A DNA stretch of 18,906 nucleotides from an uncultured bacterium (GTDB lineage Bacteria > Hydrogenedentota > Hydrogenedentia > Hydrogenedentales > SLHB01). The position numbers were made by a program, and so were the translations under genes. The stretch spans positions 1-18,906 of the forward strand of contig CALEZK010000434.1 in NCBI GenBank assembly GCA_937928585.1, in the 5' to 3' direction. Numbering within the stretch: position 1 is the stretch's first letter; every line of letters starts with the position of its first letter. The notes under the pieces were generated by a model. It saw only the letters and a program-made list of their open reading frames with translations. It searched no databases and was not told where the DNA came from. Shown here piece by piece: positions 1-6,974 of the stretch.

Positions 1-84
1 CTCGATCCGGTGGAGCCGATGGAAGCAGGCGCGGCATTCGTGGCAATGATTCTCAACGATTCGATTTTAATTCAATCAGAATAA
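1..84 (+). CDS. C-terminal tail of an unidentified protein (partial)
   Basis: Frame 1 is open from the window edge to a TAA at 82-84 and gives about 27 residues ending in DSILIQSE. It lies 80 bp upstream of nrdB on the same strand, where the ribonucleotide reductase large subunit gene nrdA often sits. The tail does not show the cysteine pair that usually ends NrdA, so I cannot assign it to nrdA. Frames 2 and 3 are also open for part of this stretch, so even the reading frame is only probable. Confidence 0.35.
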   Translation, partial: LDPVEPMEAGAAFVAMILNDSILIQSE

Positions 85-164
85 GCTCGCGCGCAACGCA
101 AGGCGCGGTCATACTGAGATACAAGTAGCAAGAAGCGGAAATAGACGGGAAGGAGAGAAAGACG

Positions 165-1229
165 ATGTCAGCATGTTGCACAGCCACGGGGGTGGCGCCA
201 CAGCCGTATGATCTGACGAAGCGGATCAATGCGGACGACAAGCGCCTGTTGAATTGCAAGCAGGTGGACGTAAACCAGCTCATGCCGTTGAAGTATCACT
301 GGGCATGGGAACACTATTTGAACGGGTGCAACAACAATTGGCAACCAAGCGAAGTGCCGATGCAGCGGGACATCGAGCTGTGGAAGTCCGACGCGCTGAG
401 CGACGCGGAGCGCCAGGTGATTCTGCGCAACCTTGGGTTCTTTAGCACGGGCGAGAGCCTGGTGGGAAACAACATTGTGCTGGCGATCTTCAAGCACATC
501 ACCAACCCGGAAGCGCGTCAGTACCTGTTGCGGCAGGCCTTTGAAGAGGCGGTGCACACGCACACGTTTCACTATATCGTGGAATCGCTCGGGCTGGACG
601 AACGCGAAATCTTCAACATGTACCACGAAGTGGATTCCATCGAAGGGAAAGACCAGTTCGTTATGAAGCTCACGGCGGACGTGCTGCGCGATGGGTTCAC
701 GACCGAAACGACGGAGGGCATTCAGCAGTTCCTGAAAAACCTCGTCGGTTTCTACGTGATCATGGAAGGCATTTTCTTCTATAGCGGATTTGTGATGATT
801 CTGTCCTTTCACCGGCAGAACCGCATGACCGGTATCGGCGAGCAGTTCCAGTACATCCTGCGCGATGAAACGACGCACCTGAATTTCGGTATTGATCTTA
901 TCAACACGATCAAAGAAGAGAATCCGGGCGTGTGGACGCAGGAATTGCAGGACGAAATCTGCGATATGATTCGCGAAGCTGTCGGCTACGAGATCAAGTA
1001 TGCGGAGGATTGCCTGCCCAAGGGTATCCTCGGCTTGAATGCGAACCTCTTCCGCGAGTATGTTCAACACGTAGCGGATCGTCGTCTGGAACGCATCGGG
1101 TTGCGCGCGGTCTATGGATCGCGCAATCCGTTCCCGTGGATGAGTGAGACGATCGACTTGAGCAAAGAGAAGAATTTCTTCGAGACGCGCGTGACGGAGT
1201 ACCAAACCGCCGCAAGTCTTGAATGGTAA
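165..1229 (+). CDS. nrdB: Ribonucleoside-diphosphate reductase small subunit, class Ic type
   Basis: Cytosolic subunit that supplies the oxidant for reduction of ribonucleotides to deoxyribonucleotides by NrdA. The 354 residues match the usual R2 length. The six metal ligands are visible: E97 (GESLVGNN), E128 and H131 (EEAVH), E201, E235 and H238 (RDETTH). The radical-tyrosine position, four residues after H131, is F135 within HTHTF, and the first ligand is Glu rather than Asp. Both traits define class Ic (Chlamydia-type) R2 proteins, which use a Mn/Fe cofactor instead of a tyrosyl radical; the metal here is inferred. Y346 near the C-terminus could serve radical transfer to the large subunit. 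The ATG is preceded by AAGGAGAG at 150-157, which fixes the start. It faces the ABC operon convergently across a 157-bp gap. nrdA is not identified in the window. Confidence 0.95.
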   Translation: MSACCTATGVAPQPYDLTKRINADDKRLLNCKQVDVNQLMPLKYHWAWEHYLNGCNNNWQPSEVPMQRDIELWKSDALSDAERQVILRNLGFFSTGESLVGNNIVLAIFKHITNPEARQYLLRQAFEEAVHTHTFHYIVESLGLDEREIFNMYHEVDSIEGKDQFVMKLTADVLRDGFTTETTEGIQQFLKNLVGFYVIMEGIFFYSGFVMILSFHRQNRMTGIGEQFQYILRDETTHLNFGIDLINTIKEENPGVWTQELQDEICDMIREAVGYEIKYAEDCLPKGILGLNANLFREYVQHVADRRLERIGLRAVYGSRNPFPWMSETIDLSKEKNFFETRVTEYQTAASLEW

Positions 1230-1386
1230 ATCCGGCCGAAATCGCGTAGGAGGCGAGGACGGATCTGGCTGGGCTCCAATTTTTTGTGGGGTGATGGGAA
1301 CAGCCACGCGCGAGGTTGCGGTGCTTCTTTAACTACTGGGGTCATCGGGCTGCGCGTGAGAGTCCCCGCCGCGCGCGGTGTCTTCG

Positions 1387-2304
1387 CTAGCGCACCAGGT
1401 ATTCGAAGACTGCCTGAAGGTTATCGTCGGGGGAATGCACACTGCGGACGCCGAGCGCGGGATCCGCAAGCAGGACGTTCATGCGGTCGTAGAAGGCGTT
1501 TGCATCGCTGGTATAGAACGTGACGGCACCGTCGTCCCCAAATTTTACGTTTACCATGTTCGGATCGCCGATAAGTTCGGTGGCGAGTTTTCGCGGTTCC
1601 GCGCAGCGCACCGTTACCGAGTGCGGGTGGGCGTCTATCAGCGCGCGAACCTCTCGCACGTCGCCATGCGCCAGTACGCGGCCCCGATTGATGAGCACGA
1701 TGGTTTGCGTCACGCTTTCGATTTCGTACAGCACGTGGCTGGAAACGATCACCGACTTGCCTTCACGGCCCAACTCGCGAATCAGCTCAAATATGGCCGA
1801 ACGGCCCATCGGGTCGAGTCCTGTCATGGGTTCATCCAGAAAAAGCACATCCGGGCTGTGCGCGAAACTTTGCGCGAGTTTCACGCGCTGCCGCATGCCG
1901 CGGCTGTAAGCGGAAATCGGGTCGTGCATGCGCGAGGTCATTCCCACGCGCTCAATGCTCTCTAACGCGGCCTTGCGCGCGGCGCGCGGCGACATGCCGG
2001 TACAGCGCGTCAGCCAATAGACAAACTCGAAGCCGGTCATGTCGTCATAATAGTTTTCGCGCTCCGGGCAGAGCCCAATGCGACGCAGCAGCGCGTAGTT
2101 GCACCAGGTGGATTCGCCCAGCACTTTTCCAGCGCCCTTGCTCGGGCGCGCCTGCCCGGTGCAGAGGTTCATGATTGTGGATTTGCCCGCGCCATTGGGA
2201 CCGAGCAGTCCGGTGATGCCGGTGCCAATGGTGAAATCTACGTTGTTCAGCGCGACTACTTCGCCATACCACTTCGAGACGGATTCAAACGTGATCGCGT
2301 TCAT
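1387..2304 (-). CDS. ABC transporter ATP-binding protein
   Basis: Cytoplasmic ATPase of an ABC-2 type exporter, 305 residues from the ATG at 2304. It shows Walker A GPNGAGKST (35-43), signature YSRGMRQR (133-140), Walker B DVLFLDEP (152-159) and the switch histidine H190 (VSSH). The Q-loop region reads CPERENYY, with Glu where many transporters carry Gln, a variant common in this subfamily. Residues 225-305 form a C-terminal extension of the kind seen in CcmA/NatA-like ATPases. An earlier in-frame start at 2409 would overlap the permease by about 110 bp and adds a tail unlike ABC proteins, so I chose the ATG in the ATGA overlap (2301-2304) with the permease stop, which implies translational coupling. 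The substrate is not evident. Confidence 0.92.
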   Translation of the reverse strand: MNAITFESVSKWYGEVVALNNVDFTIGTGITGLLGPNGAGKSTIMNLCTGQARPSKGAGKVLGESTWCNYALLRRIGLCPERENYYDDMTGFEFVYWLTRCTGMSPRAARKAALESIERVGMTSRMHDPISAYSRGMRQRVKLAQSFAHSPDVLFLDEPMTGLDPMGRSAIFELIRELGREGKSVIVSSHVLYEIESVTQTIVLINRGRVLAHGDVREVRALIDAHPHSVTVRCAEPRKLATELIGDPNMVNVKFGDDGAVTFYTSDANAFYDRMNVLLADPALGVRSVHSPDDNLQAVFEYLVR

Positions 2305-3179
2305 GATGCAATGTCCACGGAGCGGATGCGGCGCAGTACGATCAACGCGCAGACCATTGCGAGAGTGGAGATTCCGGCCACGACGTAATACCACGGCACG
2401 GTTATCCACGTGCGACCGCCGAACATGACATCGGCCATGTGAATAATGCTGCGCACGAAGCTGAGGCAGCGCAGGTTGCGCTCATCGAGCACTTCAGCAA
2501 GCACGCCCGCCGATGCGGTGTTCATAAAGATCAGTGCGCAGACGATGACAGAGGCCCAGCCGGTGCTTTTGCTCATGGCCGAGCACGCCATCACGAGCAG
2601 GGCTGATGGGAGCACGAGCAGAAGCGAGAACGCCACGCACATCGGCGCAACCCAAAGATTGGCCGAGAGGAACTCGGTCAGCGACGCGGGCGCCAGGATA
2701 AGGTGCAACACGAACAGTGTCATGGAACCGACGACGGTGAGTCCGAGCGGCACGTAGCAAACGGCAACGAGCTTGCCGAAGAAGTATTCGAAGCGCGTGA
2801 GCGGCTTCGCGAAATAGACCTCAAGCAGGTTGTTCCGGTAGTCGTTGCAGATCGAGCCCCCACCGACCAACAGACAGAAGAGATAAACAAACGGCGTGGT
2901 CATGCTCAGGTAGATTTTGAAGTAACGCGCGTCAATATTCGTGAACTGCACCTGGCGCACAAGGTTACGGAACAGTGCGCTGGGATTGGTGGTCATCAGA
3001 TCGGTTACAACGAGAATGAACAGGCAAATCAGAAAGGGCAGGAGCGCGAGCAGCAGCAGGCGTCGGTAGATGGGCGCGCTTCGCGCGATGCGCAGTTCCT
3101 GCGCGGCGACGGCGAGCCATCGGCCACGCACGCGGTATTGCGGGTCCCAGGGTTTGTATGTTTGTTCGTAGATCGGCAT
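2301..3179 (-). CDS. ABC-2 type transporter permease
   Basis: Inner-membrane subunit of 292 residues with about six hydrophobic segments near 40-60, 94-111, 136-162, 176-200, 205-226 and 261-282. The cytoplasmic stretch NDYRNNLLEVYFAKPLTR (112-129) followed by a bulky FEYFFGK matches the conserved loop of ABC-2 permeases. The N-terminus (MPIYEQTY) resembles permeases of uncharacterised exporters in diverse environmental bacteria. It partners the ATPase encoded next, whose ATG overlaps this stop codon as ATGA. No clear Shine-Dalgarno precedes 3179. The regulator gene lies 72 bp upstream on the same strand, so the three genes probably form one transcript. Only one permease and one ATPase are present, so the transporter may be a homodimer. 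Confidence 0.88.
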   Translation of the reverse strand: MPIYEQTYKPWDPQYRVRGRWLAVAAQELRIARSAPIYRRLLLLALLPFLICLFILVVTDLMTTNPSALFRNLVRQVQFTNIDARYFKIYLSMTTPFVYLFCLLVGGGSICNDYRNNLLEVYFAKPLTRFEYFFGKLVAVCYVPLGLTVVGSMTLFVLHLILAPASLTEFLSANLWVAPMCVAFSLLLVLPSALLVMACSAMSKSTGWASVIVCALIFMNTASAGVLAEVLDERNLRCLSFVRSIIHMADVMFGGRTWITVPWYYVVAGISTLAMVCALIVLRRIRSVDIAS

Positions 3180-3251
3180 TTGTATGCAAGCGACAAACTT
3201 ACGCGGCGGAAAGTCGCGGCTCGTTCCGGTTCTTCCCTGCGCGTTGCTTTG

Positions 3252-3704
3252 TCATTTCGCGTTTTTCTTTAGTTTGCGCCAGAGCGTGTTTCGGCCAACG
3301 CCAAGGACGCGCGCGGCCTTCGTTCGATTGCCTTTGCATTCACGAAGCACGGTCTGAATGTGTTCGAGCTCGATATCCAGTAATGGCCTTGTATCGGCCG
3401 CGCTTTCGGTTACCTGCGTGCCCATGGCGCGGCGAACCATGAGATCCGCCTCGCCCGGTTGCAACGGGACAAAGATATAGCCGTACACGCCCTTCTGCAT
3501 TGCGGCGATCGCGTCGCGAATCTGAGAGGCGCTCGCAAGGACTAACACGGGCACGGCGTCCAGGAGTTCCACGGAAGCAGGGATGTTGTCCGAAACGATA
3601 ACGTCGGGCGAATCGGCGACGAGGTCGTGACCGCCCACCTGCAACAACGTGTGCAGGGTCATCCGGTTTGCGGGGTCGTCCACCCGTAGTTCGACGCGCG
3701 CCAT
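3252..3704 (-). CDS. Orphan receiver-like / Fis-type HTH regulator
   Basis: A 150-residue protein with two parts. Residues 1-93 resemble a shortened response-regulator receiver: DVIVSDN (34-40) matches strand 3, with D39 where the phosphorylated Asp would lie, and VPVLVLASAS (51-60) matches strand 4. The conserved Lys of strand 5 seems absent (FVPLQPGE at 78-85 instead of a KPF motif), and the N-terminal acidic pair is weak. Residues 108-147 are a Fis/NtrC-type helix-turn-helix with GNRTKAARVLGVGRNTLWRKL. An in-frame TAG at 3714-3716 just upstream limits the start to this ATG. It is first in a probable operon with the ABC exporter. It may act as a phosphorylation-independent DNA-binding protein; its targets are unknown. 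No histidine kinase lies nearby. Confidence 0.75.
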   Translation of the reverse strand: MARVELRVDDPANRMTLHTLLQVGGHDLVADSPDVIVSDNIPASVELLDAVPVLVLASASQIRDAIAAMQKGVYGYIFVPLQPGEADLMVRRAMGTQVTESAADTRPLLDIELEHIQTVLRECKGNRTKAARVLGVGRNTLWRKLKKNAK

Positions 3705-3870
3705 GCCAAGACGCTAGCCGATGGGTGGATAGAAAGTCCAGACGCGAAAAGACGGAGCGGCCGAGGACTTTCTTGCGCTGAAGCTTCGGAGAGCAGGCGG
3801 AGGACCAGTTGTTGTCGGAGTTGATCGGCGGCGGAGCGGTCGAGGACGACCGCCCTCCCTGTTTCCGGTA

Positions 3871-3899
3871 TTGCTGGGCCTTTCGGGTTTGCTTATAGT
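3871..3899 (+). promoter_or_regulatory. Sigma70-like promoter of the acyl-CoA synthetase gene
   Basis: TTGCTG at 3871-3876 and TATAGT at 3894-3899 are separated by 17 bp, matching the sigma70 consensus in four of six and five of six positions. Transcription would begin near 3906, leaving a leader of roughly 30 nt before the ATG at 3937. The upstream alternative start at 3871 falls inside this promoter, which supports the shorter protein. The 232-bp region between 3705 and 3936 separates divergent genes and should also hold the promoter of the minus-strand regulator, which I could not pick out. Confidence 0.6.
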
Positions 3900-3936
3900 G
3901 ATGCATTCACTGGGCGCCTTCGAAGGAGTGTTGGTC

Positions 3937-5550
3937 ATGACGGGTTTTGAGCATGTCTGCCGGAGCAACCTTACACCGTTGACGTTTATTGAGCGGGGAA
4001 GGCGCGTTTACCCGACGAAAACTGCGGTGGTGCATGGCGACCGGCGGTATACCTATGCGGAGTATGTGGGGCGAATCAATCAGCTTGCCTCCGCGTTGCG
4101 CGCGGCGGGCTTGAAGAAGGACGATCGGGTCGCGTTTCTCTGCGCGAACACGCCGCCCATGCTCGAGGCTCATTTTGGCGTGCCATTGGCCGGCGGCGTG
4201 CTGGTGTGCATCAATACGCGGCTCGCGCCCAATGAGATCAAATATATTCTGAACCATTCCGGGGCGCGCTTTCTTTTTGTGGATACGGAGTTCACAGGTC
4301 TCATCAAGCCGATACTTGCGGAGTTGCAATCCGTGGAGCAGGTGGTGAATTGCGCCGACCTGCCGGACTGCGAGCGCCTGGATGGACCGGAGTATGAGGA
4401 ATTCATTGCGACGGGTAGTCCTGATGCCGTGCCGTGGGCATTGGAAGATGAGATGGACAGCATCTCGATCAATTACACCAGCGGCACAACCGGCATGCCG
4501 AAGGGCGTTCTGTTTTCCCACCGCGGCGCATATCTTAATTCGCTCGGCGTGGGTCTTGAATCGGGTTTGCGCCACGAGAGCGTATATCTTTGGACTTTGC
4601 CGATGTTTCATTGCAATGGCTGGTGCTTCACCTGGGGCGTGATTGCACTTGGCGGCACCCACGTGTGCATGCGCAAGTTTGAGCCGGAGCAGGCGTGGAA
4701 ACTTGTGAAGTCGGAGGGCGCCACGCACTTCAATGGTGCGCCGGTCGTGCTTATTGCACTGATCAATTCGCCGTCCCGCCCGGCGCGCGTGGAGAAACCG
4801 ATAACCGTCACAACGGGCGGCGCGCCGCCATCGCCAACGACTATCGGACACATGGAAGAGCTCGGCGCGAAGCTGGTGCACATCTACGGCCTTACCGAGA
4901 CGTATGGGCCATACACGATCTGCGCGCCGCAATCTGAGTGGTCCGCGATGTCGCTGGACTCGCGCGCGAAACTCATGGCGCGGCAAGGCGTGCGCTTTGT
5001 AATGGCCGACGGATTGCGGGTGGTGGATGAAGCGATGAACGATGTTCCCGCGGACGGACAGACGATGGGGGAAGTGGTGATGCGCGGGAACCTTGTGATG
5101 AAGGGGTATTACAACGACCGCGAAGCGACGGAGAAAGCGTTTCGCGGCGGCTGGTTTCACAGCGGCGACGTTGCGGTGATGCACCCCGACGGTTACATCG
5201 AACTGCGTGATCGCAGCAAGGACATCATCATCAGCGGCGGCGAAAACATCTCCTCGATCGAAGTCGAACAAACTTTGTATCGACATCCCTGCGTGCTGGA
5301 GTGCGCGGTGATCGGCGTGCCGCACGAGAAGTGGGGCGAATCGCCGAAGGCATTTGTGACGCTCAAGGAGGGAAAACACGCGACGCAGGAGGAATTGATC
5401 GCGTTTTGCCGATCCGAGATTGCGCATTACAAATGCCCGACGGCGGTCGAGTTCATCGCGCTGCCCAAGACCAGCACGGGCAAGATCCAGAAATACGTCC
5501 TGCGTGAAAAGGAATGGAAAGGCTACGACACGCGGATAAAGGGCGCGTAG
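3937..5550 (+). CDS. AMP-forming acyl-CoA synthetase
   Basis: Activates a carboxylic (probably fatty) acid to its acyl-CoA through an acyl-adenylate; 537 residues, the usual size. Motifs of the ANL superfamily are in order: phosphate loop YTSGTTGMPKG (180-190), YGLTET (317-322), the ribose-binding Asp in GWFHSGD (405-411), the hinge region around DRSKDIIISGGENI (425-438) and the C-terminal catalytic lysine K516 in TSTGK. The stretch around PMFHCNGWCFTW (222-233) is characteristic of the short/medium-chain acyl-activating group that includes plant AAE1-like enzymes, so a medium-chain acid is likely but the substrate cannot be read directly. The start at 3937 has GAAGGAG at 3922-3928 with 8-nt spacing; a longer in-frame start at 3871 lies in the promoter. 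It appears monocistronic. Confidence 0.92.
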   Translation: MTGFEHVCRSNLTPLTFIERGRRVYPTKTAVVHGDRRYTYAEYVGRINQLASALRAAGLKKDDRVAFLCANTPPMLEAHFGVPLAGGVLVCINTRLAPNEIKYILNHSGARFLFVDTEFTGLIKPILAELQSVEQVVNCADLPDCERLDGPEYEEFIATGSPDAVPWALEDEMDSISINYTSGTTGMPKGVLFSHRGAYLNSLGVGLESGLRHESVYLWTLPMFHCNGWCFTWGVIALGGTHVCMRKFEPEQAWKLVKSEGATHFNGAPVVLIALINSPSRPARVEKPITVTTGGAPPSPTTIGHMEELGAKLVHIYGLTETYGPYTICAPQSEWSAMSLDSRAKLMARQGVRFVMADGLRVVDEAMNDVPADGQTMGEVVMRGNLVMKGYYNDREATEKAFRGGWFHSGDVAVMHPDGYIELRDRSKDIIISGGENISSIEVEQTLYRHPCVLECAVIGVPHEKWGESPKAFVTLKEGKHATQEELIAFCRSEIAHYKCPTAVEFIALPKTSTGKIQKYVLREKEWKGYDTRIKGA

Positions 5551-5699
5551 TCGTGCGCTTGCGAGGACAATGGCGGCAAAGTTTTCTCCGCTGTTGCACG
5601 TGATCTACGTGGACATCAGTGAAGCCGAAGCCAGAATTGCGGACGCGATAATCGAATCCGCCCTGCTCGATTTCAGGTTTCATCATTAACCCCGTTTGG

Positions 5700-5719
5700 A
5701 ATCCAAGAGGGATTTTTTT
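5700..5719 (+). terminator. Possible weak intrinsic terminator
   Basis: A 5-bp stem AATCC (5700-5704) / GGATT (5710-5714) with an AAGAG loop runs into a T tract ending at 5719. It lies 150 bp after the acyl-CoA synthetase stop and just beyond the 3' end of the convergent gene at 5740. The stem is short and AT-containing, so the call is tentative. Confidence 0.3.
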
Positions 5720-5739
5720 CTTCGTAATCCAACTAACCG

Positions 5740-6147
5740 TTAGACGGAAGTCGCGCCTATCACGACCACGCATCCGGCGAATGCGATACAGGCGTTGAGG
5801 AAGACGAGGCCAACGGTCAGGGCGAGCGTAGCCAATGCGCGGGGAACCCACCGAGTGCCTGCGTCTCCGTAGTGGGCTTTCAGCGCGAGGAATGACCAGG
5901 CGAACAGGTAGATCGGGGAGACAAGGGCAACGAGCGTGAGAACTTGGAAAATGTCGCCGCCGAGAAACTGGGAAGAAATCGGCAGGCCCAAGAGCGCAAC
6001 GGCCGGCGCGAGCGCAAGCGCGAGACGCAACGGTTGTGACATGGGTTTTGTTTCGGGGGCAATTTTCGCGCCGCACGCGGCGCAGGATCCGTTGTTGGCT
6101 GCGCCGGGTCCTTCGAGCGGCGCGCTGCATTGGGGACAGGTTTTCAT
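5740..6147 (-). CDS. Zinc-ribbon membrane protein of unknown function
   Basis: A 135-residue protein. The N-terminus carries two CxxC pairs (C4/C7 in CPQC and C22/C25 in CAAC), as in a zinc-ribbon, followed by a Pro/Lys-rich linker and about three hydrophobic segments (41-57, 64-88, 103-130). This zinc-ribbon plus membrane-helix layout is common in small uncharacterised bacterial proteins whose ribbon faces the cytoplasm. No enzymatic motif is visible. The ATG at 6145-6147 puts the first Cys pair at residues 4-7, which is usual for the type, although no strong Shine-Dalgarno precedes it. It stands alone, convergent with the acyl-CoA synthetase. Confidence 0.7.
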   Translation of the reverse strand: MKTCPQCSAPLEGPGAANNGSCAACGAKIAPETKPMSQPLRLALALAPAVALLGLPISSQFLGGDIFQVLTLVALVSPIYLFAWSFLALKAHYGDAGTRWVPRALATLALTVGLVFLNACIAFAGCVVVIGATSV

Positions 6148-6581
6148 GTTGTGTTTCCAGGTTCGGCGCCTAGCTTACCTTATGCGCTTCATCGTCACCA
6201 TCTTCTACACATTAGGTCAGGCTGTTGCACTCCGGAGTGGTGATCCCGGGCTGATTTCGCGAAACGAAGGGCATTTTGAAGTCGTGTAGGGGTGGCTGTT
6301 AAACGAATTAAGAATCTGCCAAGTCTTTGGCCAGGTTTGAGATGGGCGATTTGATGATCGACTGGACTGTGTCTGAATAGCGCGTGATTTGCGTTATTTT
6401 GGGTCGAAATTGATCGCGTTTTGCAGCAAAAAGATCGTTAATTCGACGTAAGAAGCATGAAAATGATCGTGAAAAGTTCATTTTAGGATCCGATGTAGGG
6501 GCGAAATGTTGTTGAGAGTTTGGGACGGGTGCAAATGGAAAAACGGGGCGGCGTTTGGTTGATAGCGAGGTGGGGACAGCC

Positions 6582-6598
6582 ACCCGCAAAGCGCGGGT
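6582..6598. repeat. Short hairpin ACCCGC/GCGGGT
   Basis: A perfect 6-bp inverted repeat, ACCCGC (6582-6587) and GCGGGT (6593-6598), with a 5-nt AAAGC loop. It overlaps the first unit of the tandem repeat at 6591. The preceding bases GGGGACAGCCACCCGC resemble GGGAACAGCCACGCGC near 1296-1311, so both may be remnants of one dispersed repeat family. Confidence 0.4.
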
Positions 6599-6634
6599 AT
6601 GAGTGCCTTTTGGCGCGGGTATGAGTCCCCTTTG
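6591..6634. repeat. Two-copy 22-bp tandem repeat
   Basis: Units 6591-6612 and 6613-6634 are identical at 20 of 22 positions, both beginning GCGCGGGTATGAGT. They are directly adjacent, about 340 bp before the helicase start. They might be decayed repeat-element DNA or a protein-binding site; two copies are too few and too close to be a CRISPR array. Confidence 0.6.
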
Positions 6635-6935
6635 GGTTGCGGAAGTGAGGAGGCGAGGTGGTAAGGGAGCGTAAGGTAGTTTCAGATTCATTTTGGCATG
6701 CATTGCCGGACGGGTATTCATGGACATCTCCAGTTCGATTCAACGATAGCCATCGTTGCTGGCTCGCAGACTAGCCGTTGTCGCAACGCTACGCGGACGG
6801 CGCTTGTCCTTACTTACATGTTCGACTTGTTGCACTTTTCACGAAGATCTCGCCCAACCAAAAAGCCTTCAACCACGAAAGAGAATACGTGCAGACACGA
6901 AAACTTGCGCGAGTAGTCTCTTCCGCACTATTGTT

Positions 6936-6952
6936 CCAATTATCCCAATTGG
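6936..6952. promoter_or_regulatory. Inverted repeat, possible operator before the helicase operon
   Basis: CCAATT (6936-6941) and AATTGG (6947-6952) are perfect inverted arms around ATCCC, ending 22 bp before the helicase ATG. The position suits an operator or an early-leader hairpin, but 6-bp arms can occur by chance and no dedicated regulator is encoded in the cluster. Confidence 0.3.
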
Positions 6953-6974
6953 CGCGTAGACTGGTGCAACAATC

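Larger units (their letters stand above)
6148..6974. other. 827-bp intergenic region without a convincing gene
   Basis: Open frames here are short, overlap each other on both strands and read like random translation with many Pro, Thr and Arg and no recognisable motif. The region changes from GC-rich to AT-richer around 6300-6480. It holds the tandem repeat at 6591-6634 and an inverted repeat at 6936-6952, and must contain the promoter of the helicase-methylase operon, for which I see no clear consensus. It marks the left edge of the accessory cluster. Confidence 0.6.

Noticed and set aside
168..1307. 379-aa open frame antisense to nrdB
   Set aside because: It lies fully opposite a clear NrdB with all metal ligands; its translation is Arg/His/Val-rich without any motif.
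3907..5427. 506-aa open frame antisense to the acyl-CoA synthetase
   Set aside because: The plus strand encodes an intact ANL enzyme; the antisense product is His/Arg-rich and featureless.
5570..5689. 39-aa ORF after the acyl-CoA synthetase
   Set aside because: GAGG is only about 3 nt from the ATG, there is no recognisable motif, and it is short enough to occur by chance.
6591..6634. CRISPR array
   Set aside because: Only two directly adjacent 22-bp units with no spacers, and no cas genes.
6308..6916. Several overlapping short ORFs on both strands before the helicase
   Set aside because: None has a domain, a good ribosome site or protein-like composition; they span repeat-bearing DNA.
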